A stretch of 64,000 nucleotides of DNA from Microbacterium sp. No. 7 (GTDB lineage: Bacteria > Actinomycetota > Actinomycetes > Actinomycetales > Microbacteriaceae). The position numbers and the translations under genes are program-made. Position 1 is the stretch's first letter. The number at the start of each line of letters is the position of its first letter. The notes below the pieces were generated by a model. It saw only the letters and a list, made by a program, of their open reading frames with translations, was not told the DNA's origin and did not search any database. The DNA lies in assembly GCF_001314225.1 (NCBI RefSeq), contig NZ_CP012697.1, positions 1,302,001 to 1,366,000 of the forward strand, written 5' to 3'. Below, one piece after another: positions 28,963 to 38,047 of the stretch.

Positions 28963-30267
28963 ATGGTCCAGCGCCAGCTGCCCAAGCCCGCCGAGCTCAT
29001 GCAGCTCATGCAGTTCAGGAGGCCGCAGTTCGACGGCGTCGCCCGGCGGCTCGATCGGGCGCTGACGATCGCCGACCTGCGTGCGATCGCGAAGCGCCGC
29101 ACGCCCAAGGCCGCGTTCGACTACACCGACGGTGCCGCGGAGGGCGAGGTGTCGCTCGCGCGGGCCCGGCAGGCGTTCGTCGACATCGAGCTGCACCCCG
29201 ACATCCTGCGGCCCGCGCTCAGCGTCGACACGTCGTGCGAGATCCTCGGCGGGCGCTCGGCGCTGCCGTTCGGCATCGCGCCGACCGGCTTCACGCGGCT
29301 CATGCAGACCGAGGGCGAGGTCGCCGGTGCCGGGGCGGCCGGCGCCGCCGGCATCCCGTTCACGCTCTCCACGCTCGGCACGACCTCGATCGAGGACGTG
29401 CGGGCCGCCAACCCGTACGGGCGCAACTGGTTCCAGCTGTACGTCATGCGCGACCGCGACATCTCCTACGGGCTGGTGGAGCGGGCGGCGGCGGCCGGGT
29501 TCGACACGCTGATGTTCACGGTCGACACCCCGGTGGCCGGTGCGCGGCTGCGCGACAAGCGCAACGGTTTCTCGATCCCGCCGCAGCTGACCCTCGGCAC
29601 GGTGCTGGACGCGCTCCCGCGGCCGTGGTGGTGGTACGACCTGCTCACCACGCCCACGCTGGAGTTCGCGTCGCTGTCGTCGACGGGAGGCACCGTGGGC
29701 GAGCTCATCGACTCCGCGATGGACCCGACCATCAGCTACGACGACCTCGCCGTGGTGCGGGAGATGTGGCCCGGGAAGCTCGTCGTCAAGGGCGTGCAGA
29801 ACGTGACCGACGCGGTGCGGCTGGTCGAGCGGGGCGTGGACGGCATCGTGCTGTCCAACCACGGCGGACGCCAGCTCGACCGGGCGCCCGTGCCGTTCCA
29901 CCTGCTCCCGCAGGTCGTGCGCGAGGTGGGGCGCGACGCGGTCGTCATGATCGACACCGGCATCATGAACGGCGCCGACATCGTGGCATCCGTCGCGCTC
30001 GGCGCGAAGTTCACCCTCATCGGCCGCGCGTACCTCTACGGGCTCATGGCCGGCGGGCGCCGGGGCGTGGACCGTACGATCGAGATCCTCCGCACCGAGA
30101 TCGAGCGCACGATGAAGCTCCTCGGCGTCTCCTCGCTCGACGAGCTGGAGCCCCGCCACGTCACCCAGCTGCGCGCCCTGACCCCCTACACGCCGAGTCA
30201 ATCCTCCCTCGCCGAGTCAATGCTCCTTTCGCGCGCGCCGGAGGTTGACTCGGCGAGAAGGGATTGA
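28963..30267 (+). CDS. lldD: FMN-dependent alpha-hydroxy-acid dehydrogenase (L-lactate dehydrogenase-like)
   Basis: 434 residues. TIM-barrel flavoenzyme with [36 protein letters not shown], the active-site His300 in [10 protein letters not shown], and the phosphate-binding [11 protein letters not shown]. The family oxidises L-lactate or related 2-hydroxy acids. AGAGGGG 6 bases before ATG 28963 decides the start; ATGs at 28942 and 28957 are alternatives. The last 24 or so residues are encoded by an inverted-repeat element (30191-30271) and do not look like family sequence. Lactate is the most likely substrate, by inference. Confidence 0.88.
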   Translation: MVQRQLPKPAELMQLMQFRRPQFDGVARRLDRALTIADLRAIAKRRTPKAAFDYTDGAAEGEVSLARARQAFVDIELHPDILRPALSVDTSCEILGGRSALPFGIAPTGFTRLMQTEGEVAGAGAAGAAGIPFTLSTLGTTSIEDVRAANPYGRNWFQLYVMRDRDISYGLVERAAAAGFDTLMFTVDTPVAGARLRDKRNGFSIPPQLTLGTVLDALPRPWWWYDLLTTPTLEFASLSSTGGTVGELIDSAMDPTISYDDLAVVREMWPGKLVVKGVQNVTDAVRLVERGVDGIVLSNHGGRQLDRAPVPFHLLPQVVREVGRDAVVMIDTGIMNGADIVASVALGAKFTLIGRAYLYGLMAGGRRGVDRTIEILRTEIERTMKLLGVSSLDELEPRHVTQLRALTPYTPSQSSLAESMLLSRAPEVDSARRD

Positions 30268-30271
30268 CTCG
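30191..30271. repeat. Four-arm nested inverted repeat overlapping a gene end
   Basis: The outer arms CGAGTCAATCC (30194-30204) and GGATTGACTCG (30261-30271) pair perfectly over 11 bp. The inner arms CTCGCCGAGTCAA (30208-30220) and TTGACTCGGCGAG (30245-30257) pair over 13 bp. It gives four copies of GAGTCAA, two in each orientation. It covers the 3' end of the lldD-like gene and can act as a bidirectional terminator toward the convergent HAD gene. Confidence 0.8.
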
Positions 30272-30297
30272 ATCAGGGTGCTTTTCCGGCCCGGGTC

Positions 30298-31044
30298 TCA
30301 GAGGGTGGGGATCAGCCCGTCGAGATAGGCGGCGGTGTCCTCCCAGCCCTCGACGGCGTGGCAGGCCACGCCCATCGCGAGGACCGGGTAGTCGTTGCCG
30401 TGCTCGTCGAGGCGGTCGCCGACGAAGAGCATGTCGTCGAGCGGGATGCCGGTCTGCTCGGCGAGCTGCCGCATGCCGTAGGCCTTGTCGATGCCGCGGC
30501 GGGTGATGTCGACCGACGTCGAGCCGCCCGAGCGCACCTCGAGGTCGGGGAGGCGTGCCGCCACCGCGTCGCGCAGCGTGTTCTTCCTCTCGCCCGTCGG
30601 GTCCCACGCCGACTTCTCGGCGACGGGAGCGGCCTGGCCGAGCGCGGAGAACGTGATCTGCGAGCCGCGGTCCTCGAGGATGTCGCCCCACGTGCGGCTC
30701 TCCCAGAGGCCGAGCCGCCGCGCCTCCTCCTCGACGGCCGTCAGCGCTCGCCGCTTCTCGTCGTCGGTGAGCGGGTGCGCGTAGACGGTCTGCAGCTCGC
30801 CCCCGGCGATGCGGTAGTACTGCGTGCCGCACGTGGGCAGCAGATGGATGTTCGCGACCGCGTCGGATGCCGGAAGCCGGTCGACGACCTGCGTGCGGAA
30901 CTGCTGCAGCTGCCCGCCCGAGATGATCGCGACCTGCACGCGCTCGGCGAGCGCGATCAGCAGCTCTCCCATGCGCGGGTCGATCGCGGTCTTCGACGGT
31001 GCGAGCGTGTCGTCGAGATCGAAGGCGACGAGACGAATCGGCAT
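30298..31044 (-). CDS. HAD-IIB family hydrolase (phosphomannomutase-like)
   Basis: 248 residues. Motif I is AFDLDDTLAPSK (nucleophile Asp9), motif II AIISGGQ, and the C-terminal motifs include MLFVGDRLDEHGNDYPVLAMG. This is the C2b cap class that contains eukaryotic-type phosphomannomutases and sugar phosphatases. The start is ATG 31044; a longer open frame upstream runs through the tRNA-Pro and is spurious. The substrate is unknown. Confidence 0.85.
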   Translation of the reverse strand: MPIRLVAFDLDDTLAPSKTAIDPRMGELLIALAERVQVAIISGGQLQQFRTQVVDRLPASDAVANIHLLPTCGTQYYRIAGGELQTVYAHPLTDDEKRRALTAVEEEARRLGLWESRTWGDILEDRGSQITFSALGQAAPVAEKSAWDPTGERKNTLRDAVAARLPDLEVRSGGSTSVDITRRGIDKAYGMRQLAEQTGIPLDDMLFVGDRLDEHGNDYPVLAMGVACHAVEGWEDTAAYLDGLIPTL

Positions 31045-31085
31045 GACGAGCCCCCCGGTGTCGTGCAGTGCAGTTGTCGTGCGAA

Positions 31086-31111
31086 GGGCTCCACCTCTCA
31101 GTGGAGCCCTG
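31086..31111 (-). terminator. Hairpin after tRNA-Pro
   Basis: A 10-bp perfect stem AGGGCTCCAC/GTGGAGCCCT lies 7 bases beyond the tRNA-Pro 3' end on the minus strand. No long T run follows, so it may also be a processing signal. Confidence 0.5.
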
Positions 31112-31117
31112 TGTGAG

Positions 31118-31191
<74 letters not shown>

Positions 31192-31207
31192 TGGCAACCC
31201 TCCGAGT

Positions 31208-32254
31208 CTACCCCGTCGGCACCCGATCAGACGAATCGGCGACGAGGACGAGCACCGACGCCTCGGGCCGGCAGCCGAACCGCACGGGGGCGTAGATGGA
31301 GTGGCCGAGACCAGCGCTCACGTTGAGCGGCACGGTGCGGCCGTCGGCCGTCCAGCTGCTGAGCCCGCGGGCCTGGTCGAGCGGGATGTCGCAGTTGGCG
31401 ACGAGTGCGCGGCGCGCGAACGGCACGCGCACCTGCCCGCCGTGCGTGTGGCCCGCGACGAGCAGGTCGGCGCCCAGGGCGGTGAACCGGTCGAGCACGC
31501 GCCGGTAGGGGGCGTGCGTCACGCCGAGGCGCAGGAGGGGCTGCTCTGCGGCGCGCAGCAGGCGACGGCGGGGCCGGGCGTCCTCGATCGCGTCGGGAAG
31601 GGCGTCGAGGTCGTCCCACTCGCGGTGGGCGTCGCTCACGCCGAACGCCTCGACGCGATGCCCCGCGACGTCGACGGATGCCGCCGTGTTGTTGAGGTCG
31701 TGCCAGCCGAGCTCGTCGGTGAAGTACGCGTCCATCGCGGCCGTGTCGAGGGGTTCCGCGTCGCGGTGGTGTCGCGACGGGCCCGAGAAGTAGCGCAGCG
31801 GGTTGCGCCCCGAGGGGCCGAACCGGTCGTTCGACCCGTGCACGAACACGCCCGGCACGCCGCGCAGCGGCGCGAAGGCGGTGCGGATGCCGTCGAGCCC
31901 GTGCGCGTGGCCCAGGTTGTCGCCCGTGTTCACGACGAGGTCGGGGGAGAGCTCCTCGGCCAGCTGGGCGATCCAGTCCTGCTTGCGGCGCTGCCACGGC
32001 GCCATGTGGGCGTCGGACAGGTGCAGCACGGTCAGCGGGGCGGTTCCGGCCGGAAGCACCGGCACGGCGTGCACGCGCAGCGTGAACAGGTAGCGCTCGA
32101 CGCACGTCGCCCACACGGCGGCGCCCACGCCGACCGCCCCGGCCGCCGCGAGGGCGGTCAGGGCGGTGCGGCCTCGGTGAGACTCAGCAGGACCGTGAGC
32201 GGCCAGCACGGCATCCGTCAGCGGGTTGCCGGTCAGCGCACCGCCCGTCAGCAC
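31208..32254 (-). CDS. Membrane-anchored metallophosphoesterase
   Basis: 348 residues. An N-terminal membrane helix (ALAAAGAVGVGAAVWA) precedes a calcineurin-like phosphoesterase domain: LHLSDAHMAPW, NTGDNLGHAHG, GSNDRF in place of the usual GNHD, THAPYRR and AGHTHGGQ. The metal-binding set is therefore nearly complete. GTG 32254 overlaps the penicillin-binding protein stop by 7 bases, and this PBP-phosphoesterase pairing recurs in actinobacteria, which suggests an envelope role. The substrate is unknown. Confidence 0.85.
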   Translation of the reverse strand: MLTGGALTGNPLTDAVLAAHGPAESHRGRTALTALAAAGAVGVGAAVWATCVERYLFTLRVHAVPVLPAGTAPLTVLHLSDAHMAPWQRRKQDWIAQLAEELSPDLVVNTGDNLGHAHGLDGIRTAFAPLRGVPGVFVHGSNDRFGPSGRNPLRYFSGPSRHHRDAEPLDTAAMDAYFTDELGWHDLNNTAASVDVAGHRVEAFGVSDAHREWDDLDALPDAIEDARPRRRLLRAAEQPLLRLGVTHAPYRRVLDRFTALGADLLVAGHTHGGQVRVPFARRALVANCDIPLDQARGLSSWTADGRTVPLNVSAGLGHSIYAPVRFGCRPEASVLVLVADSSDRVPTG

Positions 32255-34857
32255 TGAGGCGCCTGGTACTCGACCGTGATCTTGGCGTCGCGTCCCGTCA
32301 CGGTGCCGGCTGCGGGGTTGGTGCCCGTGGCGACGCCGTCCTTGGGCGCATCGGCCTTGACCGTGCACTTGAGGTCGACGCTCTGGAACCCTGCCGCGTT
32401 CAGCTGCGATCGCGCGTTCTGCGGAGTGCCGCTGACGCCCGGCACCGAGACGCCCTCGCCGTTGCTCGGCGTGATGGTCACGGTGGTGTCGCCGCCGACC
32501 TGTCCGGCACCCGGGTTCTGGCCCATGATCGTGCCCTTCGCCTCCTTGCCCGGCGCCGGTGCTCCGACGACGACGCCGAATCCGGCGCGCTCGAGCACGC
32601 GGGTCGCCTCGTCGACCGTCATGCCGATGACCGAGGGGAGGTCGACGAGCACGCGACGCGTGAGGTTGCTGTCGGGCTCGGGGAAGTCGTCGCCGCCGTA
32701 CTTCGCGTTCGCGGAGTCCTGCATCACGGGGAAGATCAGGTGGCGCAGCCGCGTGAGCTGGTAGCCGCTCTCCCACCAGTCGTTGAGGTCGGAGGGGTTC
32801 TCGGGGTTGTCGTTGACCACGCCCACCCAGACGGCCGTCGCGACCTTCGAGCTCGCCCCGTCCATCCACGTGTGCGACTGCTCGTGCGTTCCGGTCTTGC
32901 CGATCATCGGAACGTACTCGTCCATGCGCTGCACGGACTCCCAGCCGGTGCCGCCGGGCTGCATGACGCCGCCGAGCACGAACGCCGTCGTCGCGGCGAC
33001 CTCCTCGCTCAGCACGCGTTCGCACGACGTCGCCGGCCCGGCGGTCTCCTTGCCGTCGCGGTCGATCACGCGGTCGATCGCCTTGGGCGTGCAGAGGATG
33101 CCGTTCGACGCGACCGTCGCGAACGCGTTGGCCATGTCGACGGGGGCCACCGCGGCGTCGCCCAGCACGTTGTACGCCACGTTGGCCGACTGGTACTCGC
33201 TGCCCGGCTCGTCGAGCGGCAGGCCGTTGCCCCGCGTGACGCCCATCTTCATCGCGACGCGGTTGGTCGTGCACACCGAGATGCGCTCGGCCATCGCGAG
33301 GAAGCCCGAGTTGAGCGAGTCGCGGGTGAACTGCTGGATCGTGCCGCTGTAGCCGGCCGCGCCCTCGTGGTTGCCGATGCCCTCGCCGCGGGCGTTGGAG
33401 GCCAGGGTCTCCTGGATCGCGCCGTCGCACGTGTCGATCGACTTCCAGCCGAGTCGTCCGTTGACGTACTCGTTGGCCGAGAAGCCGTGCTCGAGCCAGT
33501 TGACGATGCTGAACATCTTGTAGGTCGATCCGGCGGGGTGCCCGCCGCCGCCGCCGAACTCGCCGCGCACGTTGTAGTTGACCGCGGTCGTGCCCGGCAC
33601 GTCGCCGTTGGGACTGTAGGGGCGGTTCTGCACCATCGAGAGGATGCGGCCCGTGCCGACCTCGATCTGCACGCCCGAGGCGCCGAGGTCCATGTAGTCG
33701 ACGCTGCCCGGCACGACCGAGATCGCGTCGAGCGCGGCGTTCTGCAGGTCGGGGTCGAGGGTCGTGTAGATCTTCAGGCCGCCGCGGCGCAGCTCGGCCT
33801 GGCGGTCCTCGGGCGTCGCGCCGAACGCGGGGTCGCTGAGGATGATGGAGCGCACGTACTCGCAGAAGAACTCCGCGCCCGCCGCCGACTCGCAGCCCTG
33901 CGGGCGCGCGGTGACGTTCGGCTCGATGGGGGTCGCGATCGCCTCGTCGTACTCGGCCTGGCTGATGCGCTTGTCCTCGAGCATGCGGCCGAGCACGTAG
34001 TTGCGTCGGTCGAGGGTCAGGGCGTAGCCGTCGAAGTCGCCGTTGAGCGGGTTGCCGCCGGCGTCGGTCGTCGAGCCGTCGGGCAGGTCGATGCGGTAGC
34101 TGTTCGGCTCCTGCACCATGCCGGCGATCGTCGCGGCCTGCGCGAGCGTGAGGTCGTTCGCGCTCACGCCGAAGTAGCGCTGGGCGGCGGCGCCCACGCC
34201 GTAGGTCACGCCGCCGAAGTGGGCGATGTTCAGGTACCCGAGCAGGATCTCGTCCTTCGAGTACTCCTTCTCCAGGCGGATCGCGAAGCGCATCTCCTGC
34301 AGCTTGCGCTGGTAGCCCTCAGTGCCCTTGGCCACGGTCGTGGTGTTGTAGCAGTCGTCGAGCTCGTCCTGGCCGCGCGCCGTCAGCTCGCACGCCTGCT
34401 GCAGCACGTTCTTGACGTACTGCTGCGTGATCGACGACCCGCCGCGCGTGTCGGTCTTGCGCACGGTGTCGACCAGCGCCGAGACGGTGCCCACGAGGTT
34501 CACGCCGCCGTGGGAGAAGAAGTCCTTGTCCTCGCTCGCGATGATCGCCTCGCTCATGTACGGCGAGACCTCGTCGAGCGCGACGGGGATGCGGTTCTGG
34601 TCGTAGAAGGAGGCCATCAGCACGTCGTTGCCGTCGCTGTCCTTGCGGAACAGCTCGGTGGGCATCATGAGCCGGTCGATGCGCAGGTAGCTCGGCATCT
34701 TGTCGAACGTCTCGAGCGCGCTCGACGCGGCGTAGCTGGAGACGGTGATCGCGGGGGTGACCGTGGCCGTCACCAGGATGCCGGCGATGGCGCTGAGACC
34801 GACCAGTCCCAGCAGGCCACCGAGCACACCGGTAGCCGTGCGTTTTGCGTGAGGCAT
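32248..34857 (-). CDS. Bifunctional penicillin-binding protein (transglycosylase/transpeptidase) with PASTA domains
   Basis: 869 residues. One N-terminal membrane helix, then a GT51 glycosyltransferase domain with EDKDFFSHGG (catalytic Glu about residue 109) and GGSSITQQYVKN. The transpeptidase has Ser444 in the STYK motif, SLN as the SxN candidate and KTGT in MIGKTGTHEQS. Two PASTA repeats form the C-terminus (VIGMTVDEATRVLERAGF and the following copy). It polymerises and cross-links peptidoglycan outside the membrane. ATG 34857 is supported by a leaderless -10 (TACGAT) 7 nt upstream. Confidence 0.94.
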   Translation of the reverse strand: MPHAKRTATGVLGGLLGLVGLSAIAGILVTATVTPAITVSSYAASSALETFDKMPSYLRIDRLMMPTELFRKDSDGNDVLMASFYDQNRIPVALDEVSPYMSEAIIASEDKDFFSHGGVNLVGTVSALVDTVRKTDTRGGSSITQQYVKNVLQQACELTARGQDELDDCYNTTTVAKGTEGYQRKLQEMRFAIRLEKEYSKDEILLGYLNIAHFGGVTYGVGAAAQRYFGVSANDLTLAQAATIAGMVQEPNSYRIDLPDGSTTDAGGNPLNGDFDGYALTLDRRNYVLGRMLEDKRISQAEYDEAIATPIEPNVTARPQGCESAAGAEFFCEYVRSIILSDPAFGATPEDRQAELRRGGLKIYTTLDPDLQNAALDAISVVPGSVDYMDLGASGVQIEVGTGRILSMVQNRPYSPNGDVPGTTAVNYNVRGEFGGGGGHPAGSTYKMFSIVNWLEHGFSANEYVNGRLGWKSIDTCDGAIQETLASNARGEGIGNHEGAAGYSGTIQQFTRDSLNSGFLAMAERISVCTTNRVAMKMGVTRGNGLPLDEPGSEYQSANVAYNVLGDAAVAPVDMANAFATVASNGILCTPKAIDRVIDRDGKETAGPATSCERVLSEEVAATTAFVLGGVMQPGGTGWESVQRMDEYVPMIGKTGTHEQSHTWMDGASSKVATAVWVGVVNDNPENPSDLNDWWESGYQLTRLRHLIFPVMQDSANAKYGGDDFPEPDSNLTRRVLVDLPSVIGMTVDEATRVLERAGFGVVVGAPAPGKEAKGTIMGQNPGAGQVGGDTTVTITPSNGEGVSVPGVSGTPQNARSQLNAAGFQSVDLKCTVKADAPKDGVATGTNPAAGTVTGRDAKITVEYQAPQC

Positions 34858-34864
34858 AGGCTTG

Positions 34865-34870
34865 ATCGTA
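34865..34870 (-). promoter_or_regulatory. -10 element for the leaderless PBP gene
   Basis: TACGAT on the minus strand with a 7-nt spacer to ATG 34857. There is no Shine-Dalgarno. Confidence 0.5.
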
Positions 34871-34932
34871 AGGGACCTACCTGGGCGAAGCCTTCGTGAG
34901 TGACCCTGTCCGCAGAGCAGCCGGGAGCGCCG

Positions 34933-35154
34933 ATGACCACGTGGGAGTACCTCACGACCCCCCTTCTGATCCACAACACCGCCGCAATCCTCAACAACTG
35001 GGGCAAGCAGGGCTGGGAGCTCGTGCAGGTCGTGCCGGGTCCCGAGGGCGGTCTCGTGGCCTACTTCAAGCGGCCCGCCGGAGGCGGCGCCGCCAACGCG
35101 GGCCTGGGCGCCGCGGCGCAGGCCGCGCAGCAGTTCGAGGGGGAGAGCCGATGA
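34933..35154 (+). CDS. DUF4177-type small protein
   Basis: 73 residues starting MTTWEYLTTPLLIHN and containing NNWGKQGWELVQVVP, the core pattern of DUF4177-like proteins. The C-terminal third is Ala/Gly-rich. The stop overlaps the RidA ATG by 4 bases (ATGA), so the two are coupled. It is divergent from the PBP gene. Function unknown. Confidence 0.75.
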   Translation: MTTWEYLTTPLLIHNTAAILNNWGKQGWELVQVVPGPEGGLVAYFKRPAGGGAANAGLGAAAQAAQQFEGESR

Positions 35155-35618
35155 CCGTCTCGCAGCGTCTCGCCGAGCTCGGCATCGAGCTCCCCGCCGT
35201 CGTGCCGCCCGTGGCGGCCTACATCCCGGCCAAGGTGCACGGCGATCTCGTCTACACCTCGGGCCAGCTCCCGATGGTGTCGGGGGCCCTGCCCGCGACC
35301 GGCAAGGTCGGCGACGGCCACGGCCTCGTGCCCGCCGCCGACGCGTACGACTACGCGCGTCAGTGCGCGCTGAACGCCCTGGCCGCCGCGGCGGCCGCGG
35401 TCGGCGGCGTCGACCGGCTGACGGGCGTGCTCCGGCTCAGCGGCTTCGTGGCATCCGTCCCCGGGTTCACGGGACAGCCGGGCGTGATCAACGGCGCGAG
35501 CGAGGTGCTCGGCGAGATCTTCGGCGACAGCGGCCGGCACGCCCGTGCCGCCGTCGGCGTGGCGGCGCTGCCGCTGGACGCGCCCGTCGAGGTCGAGGTG
35601 GTCTTCACCGTCGCCTGA
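35151..35618 (+). CDS. RidA/YjgF-family protein
   Basis: 155 residues. The YjgF/RidA fold includes YTSGQLPMVSG, the ARQCALNALAAAAAAVGG helix and the C-terminal VEVEVVFTVA strand. The archetypal catalytic Arg (RVRV) is not obvious; the equivalent part reads VLRLSGFVAS, as in a subgroup common in actinobacteria. RidA proteins hydrolyse reactive enamines/imines; activity here is uncertain. It is coupled to the DUF4177 gene. Confidence 0.82.
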   Translation: MTVSQRLAELGIELPAVVPPVAAYIPAKVHGDLVYTSGQLPMVSGALPATGKVGDGHGLVPAADAYDYARQCALNALAAAAAAVGGVDRLTGVLRLSGFVASVPGFTGQPGVINGASEVLGEIFGDSGRHARAAVGVAALPLDAPVEVEVVFTVA

Positions 35619-35624
35619 GCCCGG

Positions 35625-35670
35625 AAGGCCGGATGCCGCGAGCACGTGTGCTCTCGCGGCATCCGGCCTT
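35625..35670. terminator. Bidirectional terminator between ridA-like gene and acs
   Basis: 18-bp perfect stem AAGGCCGGATGCCGCGAG with its complement at 35653-35670, loop 35643-35652. It ends in AA/TT on both strands and serves convergent genes. Confidence 0.85.
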
Positions 35671-35678
35671 CTCGATGC

Positions 35679-37643
35679 CTACTTCACCTGGGTGGAGATG
35701 ACGCGCATGACCTGGGTGTCGGCGAGGGTCGTGGTGTCGCCGATCTCGCGGCCCTCGGCGACGTCGCGCAGGAGGCGGCGCATGATCTTGCCGGAGCGGG
35801 TCTTGGGCAGCTCTCCGACGATGTAGACGTCGCGGGGGCGGGCGATGGGCCCGATCTGCTCGCCGACCCACAGACGCAGCTGCTGGGCGAGGCCCTCGGG
35901 GGAGTGGCTCTCGAGGTAGCTCTCCTTGATGATCACGAAGGCGACGACGGCCTGACCGGTGGTCTCGTCGGAGGCGCCGACGACGGCGGCCTCGGCGACG
36001 GCCTCGTTGCCCACGAGCGAGGACTCGATCTCGGTCGTCGACAGGCGGTGGCCCGAGACGTTCATGACGTCGTCGACGCGGCCGAGGAACCAGACGTCGC
36101 CGTCGTCGTCGAGGCGGGCGCCGTCGCCGGCGAAGTAGTAGTTCTGCGCCGAGAACTTGTCCCAGTAGGTCTCGACGAAGCGGTCGGGGTCGCCCCAGAT
36201 GCCGCGCAGCATGCTCGGCCACGGCTCGGTGATCACGAGCAGCCCGCCGTTGCCGTTGCCGACGTGCGTGCCGTCCTCGTCGACCACGTCGACCGAGATG
36301 CCCGGCAGCGGGACCTGCGCGGCGCCCGGCTTGGTCTCGGTCACGCCCGGGAGCGCGCTGATCATGATCGCGCCCGTCTCGGTCTGCCACCACGTGTCGA
36401 CGATCGGCGCGGTCTTGCCGCCGATGACCTTGCGGTACCACATCCAGGCCTCGGGGTTGATGGGCTCGCCGACGGAGCCGAGCAGGCGCAGCGACGACAG
36501 GTCGTAGCTCTTCGGGATCTGGCGGCCGATCTTCATGAACGAGCGGATCGCGGTCGGCGCCGTGTACAGGATCGTCACGCCGTACTTCTGCACGATCTCC
36601 CACCAGCGGCCCGGGTGCGGCGCGTCGGGCGTGCCCTCGTAGAGCACCTGGGTCGTGCCGGTGGCCAGCGGGCCGTAGGCGACGTAGCTGTGGCCCGTGA
36701 CCCAGCCGATGTCGGCCGTGCACCAGAACACGTCGGTCTCGGGGTGGATGTCGTGCACGACGCGGTGCGTGAACGCGGCCTGCGTGAGATAGCCGCCCGA
36801 GGTGTGCAGGATGCCCTTGGGCTTGCCGGTCGTGCCCGACGTGTAGAGGATGAACAGCGGGTTCTCGGCGGGGAACGGCTGCGCCTCGTGCTCGGCGGAT
36901 GCCGCGGGCACCGCCTCGTGCCACCAGAGGTCGCGTCCCTCGGTCCACTCGACGTCGTTGCCGCCGCGGCGGACGACGAGGACGTGTTCGACGGTCTGCT
37001 GCGGGCCCTCGCCGCGGTCGCCGAGCGCCTGGTCGACGGCGGGCTTGAGGGGCGAGACCTTGCCCTTGCGGTAGCCGCCGTCGGCGGTGATGACGAGCTT
37101 CGCTCCGGCGTCGTCGATGCGCGTGCGCAGGCTGTCGGCGCTGAAGCCGCCGAACACGACGGAGTGGATCGCGCCGATGCGGGCGACGGCGAGCATTGCG
37201 GCGATCGCCTCGGGGATCATCGGCATGTAGATCGCGACGCGGTCGCCCGCGGTGACGCCGAGGCCCTCCAGCACGTTCGCGACGCGCTTGACCTCGTCGG
37301 TGAGCTCGGCGTAGGTGATGCGCCGGTCGTCGCCGGGCTCGCCCTCCCACAGCAGCGCGACGCGGTCGCCGTTGCCCGCCTCGACGTGGCGGTCGAGGCA
37401 GTTGTACGCGACGTTGAGCTCGCCGTCGCCGAACCAGCGGGCGAACGGCGGGTTCGACCAGTCGAGCACCTCGGTGAACGGCTTGTGCCAGTGCAGGGTG
37501 CGGGCTTGCTCGGCCCAGAAGGCCTCGCGGTCGGCGGCGGCCTCGGCGTAGAGCTCCGCCGAGGCGACGGCGTTCGCGGCGAACTCCGGGGGCGGCGGGA
37601 AGTGACGGGTCTCGTTCAGCAGGTGATCGATCTGACTGCTCAT
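35679..37643 (-). CDS. acs: Acetyl-CoA synthetase
   Basis: 654 residues, the standard Acs length. Activates acetate with ATP and CoA through acetyl-AMP. An N-terminal ACAS_N segment ([15 protein letters not shown]...) leads into the AMP-binding core with [11 protein letters not shown] and TWWQTETG. The acetylatable active-site Lys lies in [13 protein letters not shown] near the C-terminus (about residue 617). ATG 37643 is preferred; longer in-frame extension is non-homologous. A TAGTCT (37726-37731, minus strand) is a possible -10, giving a leader of about 75 nt. It complements pta-ackA for high-affinity acetate use. Confidence 0.95.
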   Translation of the reverse strand: MSSQIDHLLNETRHFPPPPEFAANAVASAELYAEAAADREAFWAEQARTLHWHKPFTEVLDWSNPPFARWFGDGELNVAYNCLDRHVEAGNGDRVALLWEGEPGDDRRITYAELTDEVKRVANVLEGLGVTAGDRVAIYMPMIPEAIAAMLAVARIGAIHSVVFGGFSADSLRTRIDDAGAKLVITADGGYRKGKVSPLKPAVDQALGDRGEGPQQTVEHVLVVRRGGNDVEWTEGRDLWWHEAVPAASAEHEAQPFPAENPLFILYTSGTTGKPKGILHTSGGYLTQAAFTHRVVHDIHPETDVFWCTADIGWVTGHSYVAYGPLATGTTQVLYEGTPDAPHPGRWWEIVQKYGVTILYTAPTAIRSFMKIGRQIPKSYDLSSLRLLGSVGEPINPEAWMWYRKVIGGKTAPIVDTWWQTETGAIMISALPGVTETKPGAAQVPLPGISVDVVDEDGTHVGNGNGGLLVITEPWPSMLRGIWGDPDRFVETYWDKFSAQNYYFAGDGARLDDDGDVWFLGRVDDVMNVSGHRLSTTEIESSLVGNEAVAEAAVVGASDETTGQAVVAFVIIKESYLESHSPEGLAQQLRLWVGEQIGPIARPRDVYIVGELPKTRSGKIMRRLLRDVAEGREIGDTTTLADTQVMRVISTQVK

Positions 37644-37798
37644 ATCTCGCAGGGCTCCTTTGCCATCGATGGTTCGGCGCACGGCCGTGGGCGACACAGG
37701 GAATGACATCACGGTTCCCGCCGCGAGACTACCGCCGATAGTAGGGGGCGGGCCCCGTTCGAGACTCACCGGGGGGCGATGTTGGATATAGTGACCGA

Positions 37799-37926
37799 CC
37801 GGCGTATGCTCATATCGCCCGAACTGTGGTTTCGGCGGCGATGAACGGCTATTCCCCCCAAAACTGTCGTCATCGCCTGCGGCGGCATCCCACCATCCCC
37901 CCTGGTGGGATGCCGCCATCCTTTTC
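37799..37926 (+). ncRNA. 6C RNA (actinobacterial small RNA)
   Basis: Two hairpins each expose a run of six cytosines. Hairpin 1 pairs 37837-37849 with 37866-37877 around a loop with TTCCCCCCAAAA. Hairpin 2 pairs GGCGGCATCCCACCA (37881-37895) with 37903-37917 around a C-rich loop and is followed by CCTTTTC, a terminator. This is the defining architecture of the 6C family (Mycobacterium B11-type), which base-pairs with G-rich ribosome binding sites. A TATAGT -10 at 37787-37792 suggests a 5' end near 37799; TATGCT at 37805 is an alternative. It fills most of the 404-base gap between acs and tadA. Confidence 0.88.
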
Positions 37927-38035
37927 TCCCGCGGTGTCCCGCGTCGCCCGCTCCATCGCCTCGTCCCCAATCGAGCGATGCGCGCGACTGTCCACGGATC
38001 GGCCGTTCCGGGCCCCGCGCCGTCCGCCGGCTGCC

Positions 38036-38041
38036 TAGCGT
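38036..38041 (+). promoter_or_regulatory. -10 element for leaderless tadA
   Basis: TAGCGT with a 6-nt spacer (CGTGGC) before ATG 38048. Confidence 0.55.
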
Positions 38042-38047
38042 CGTGGC

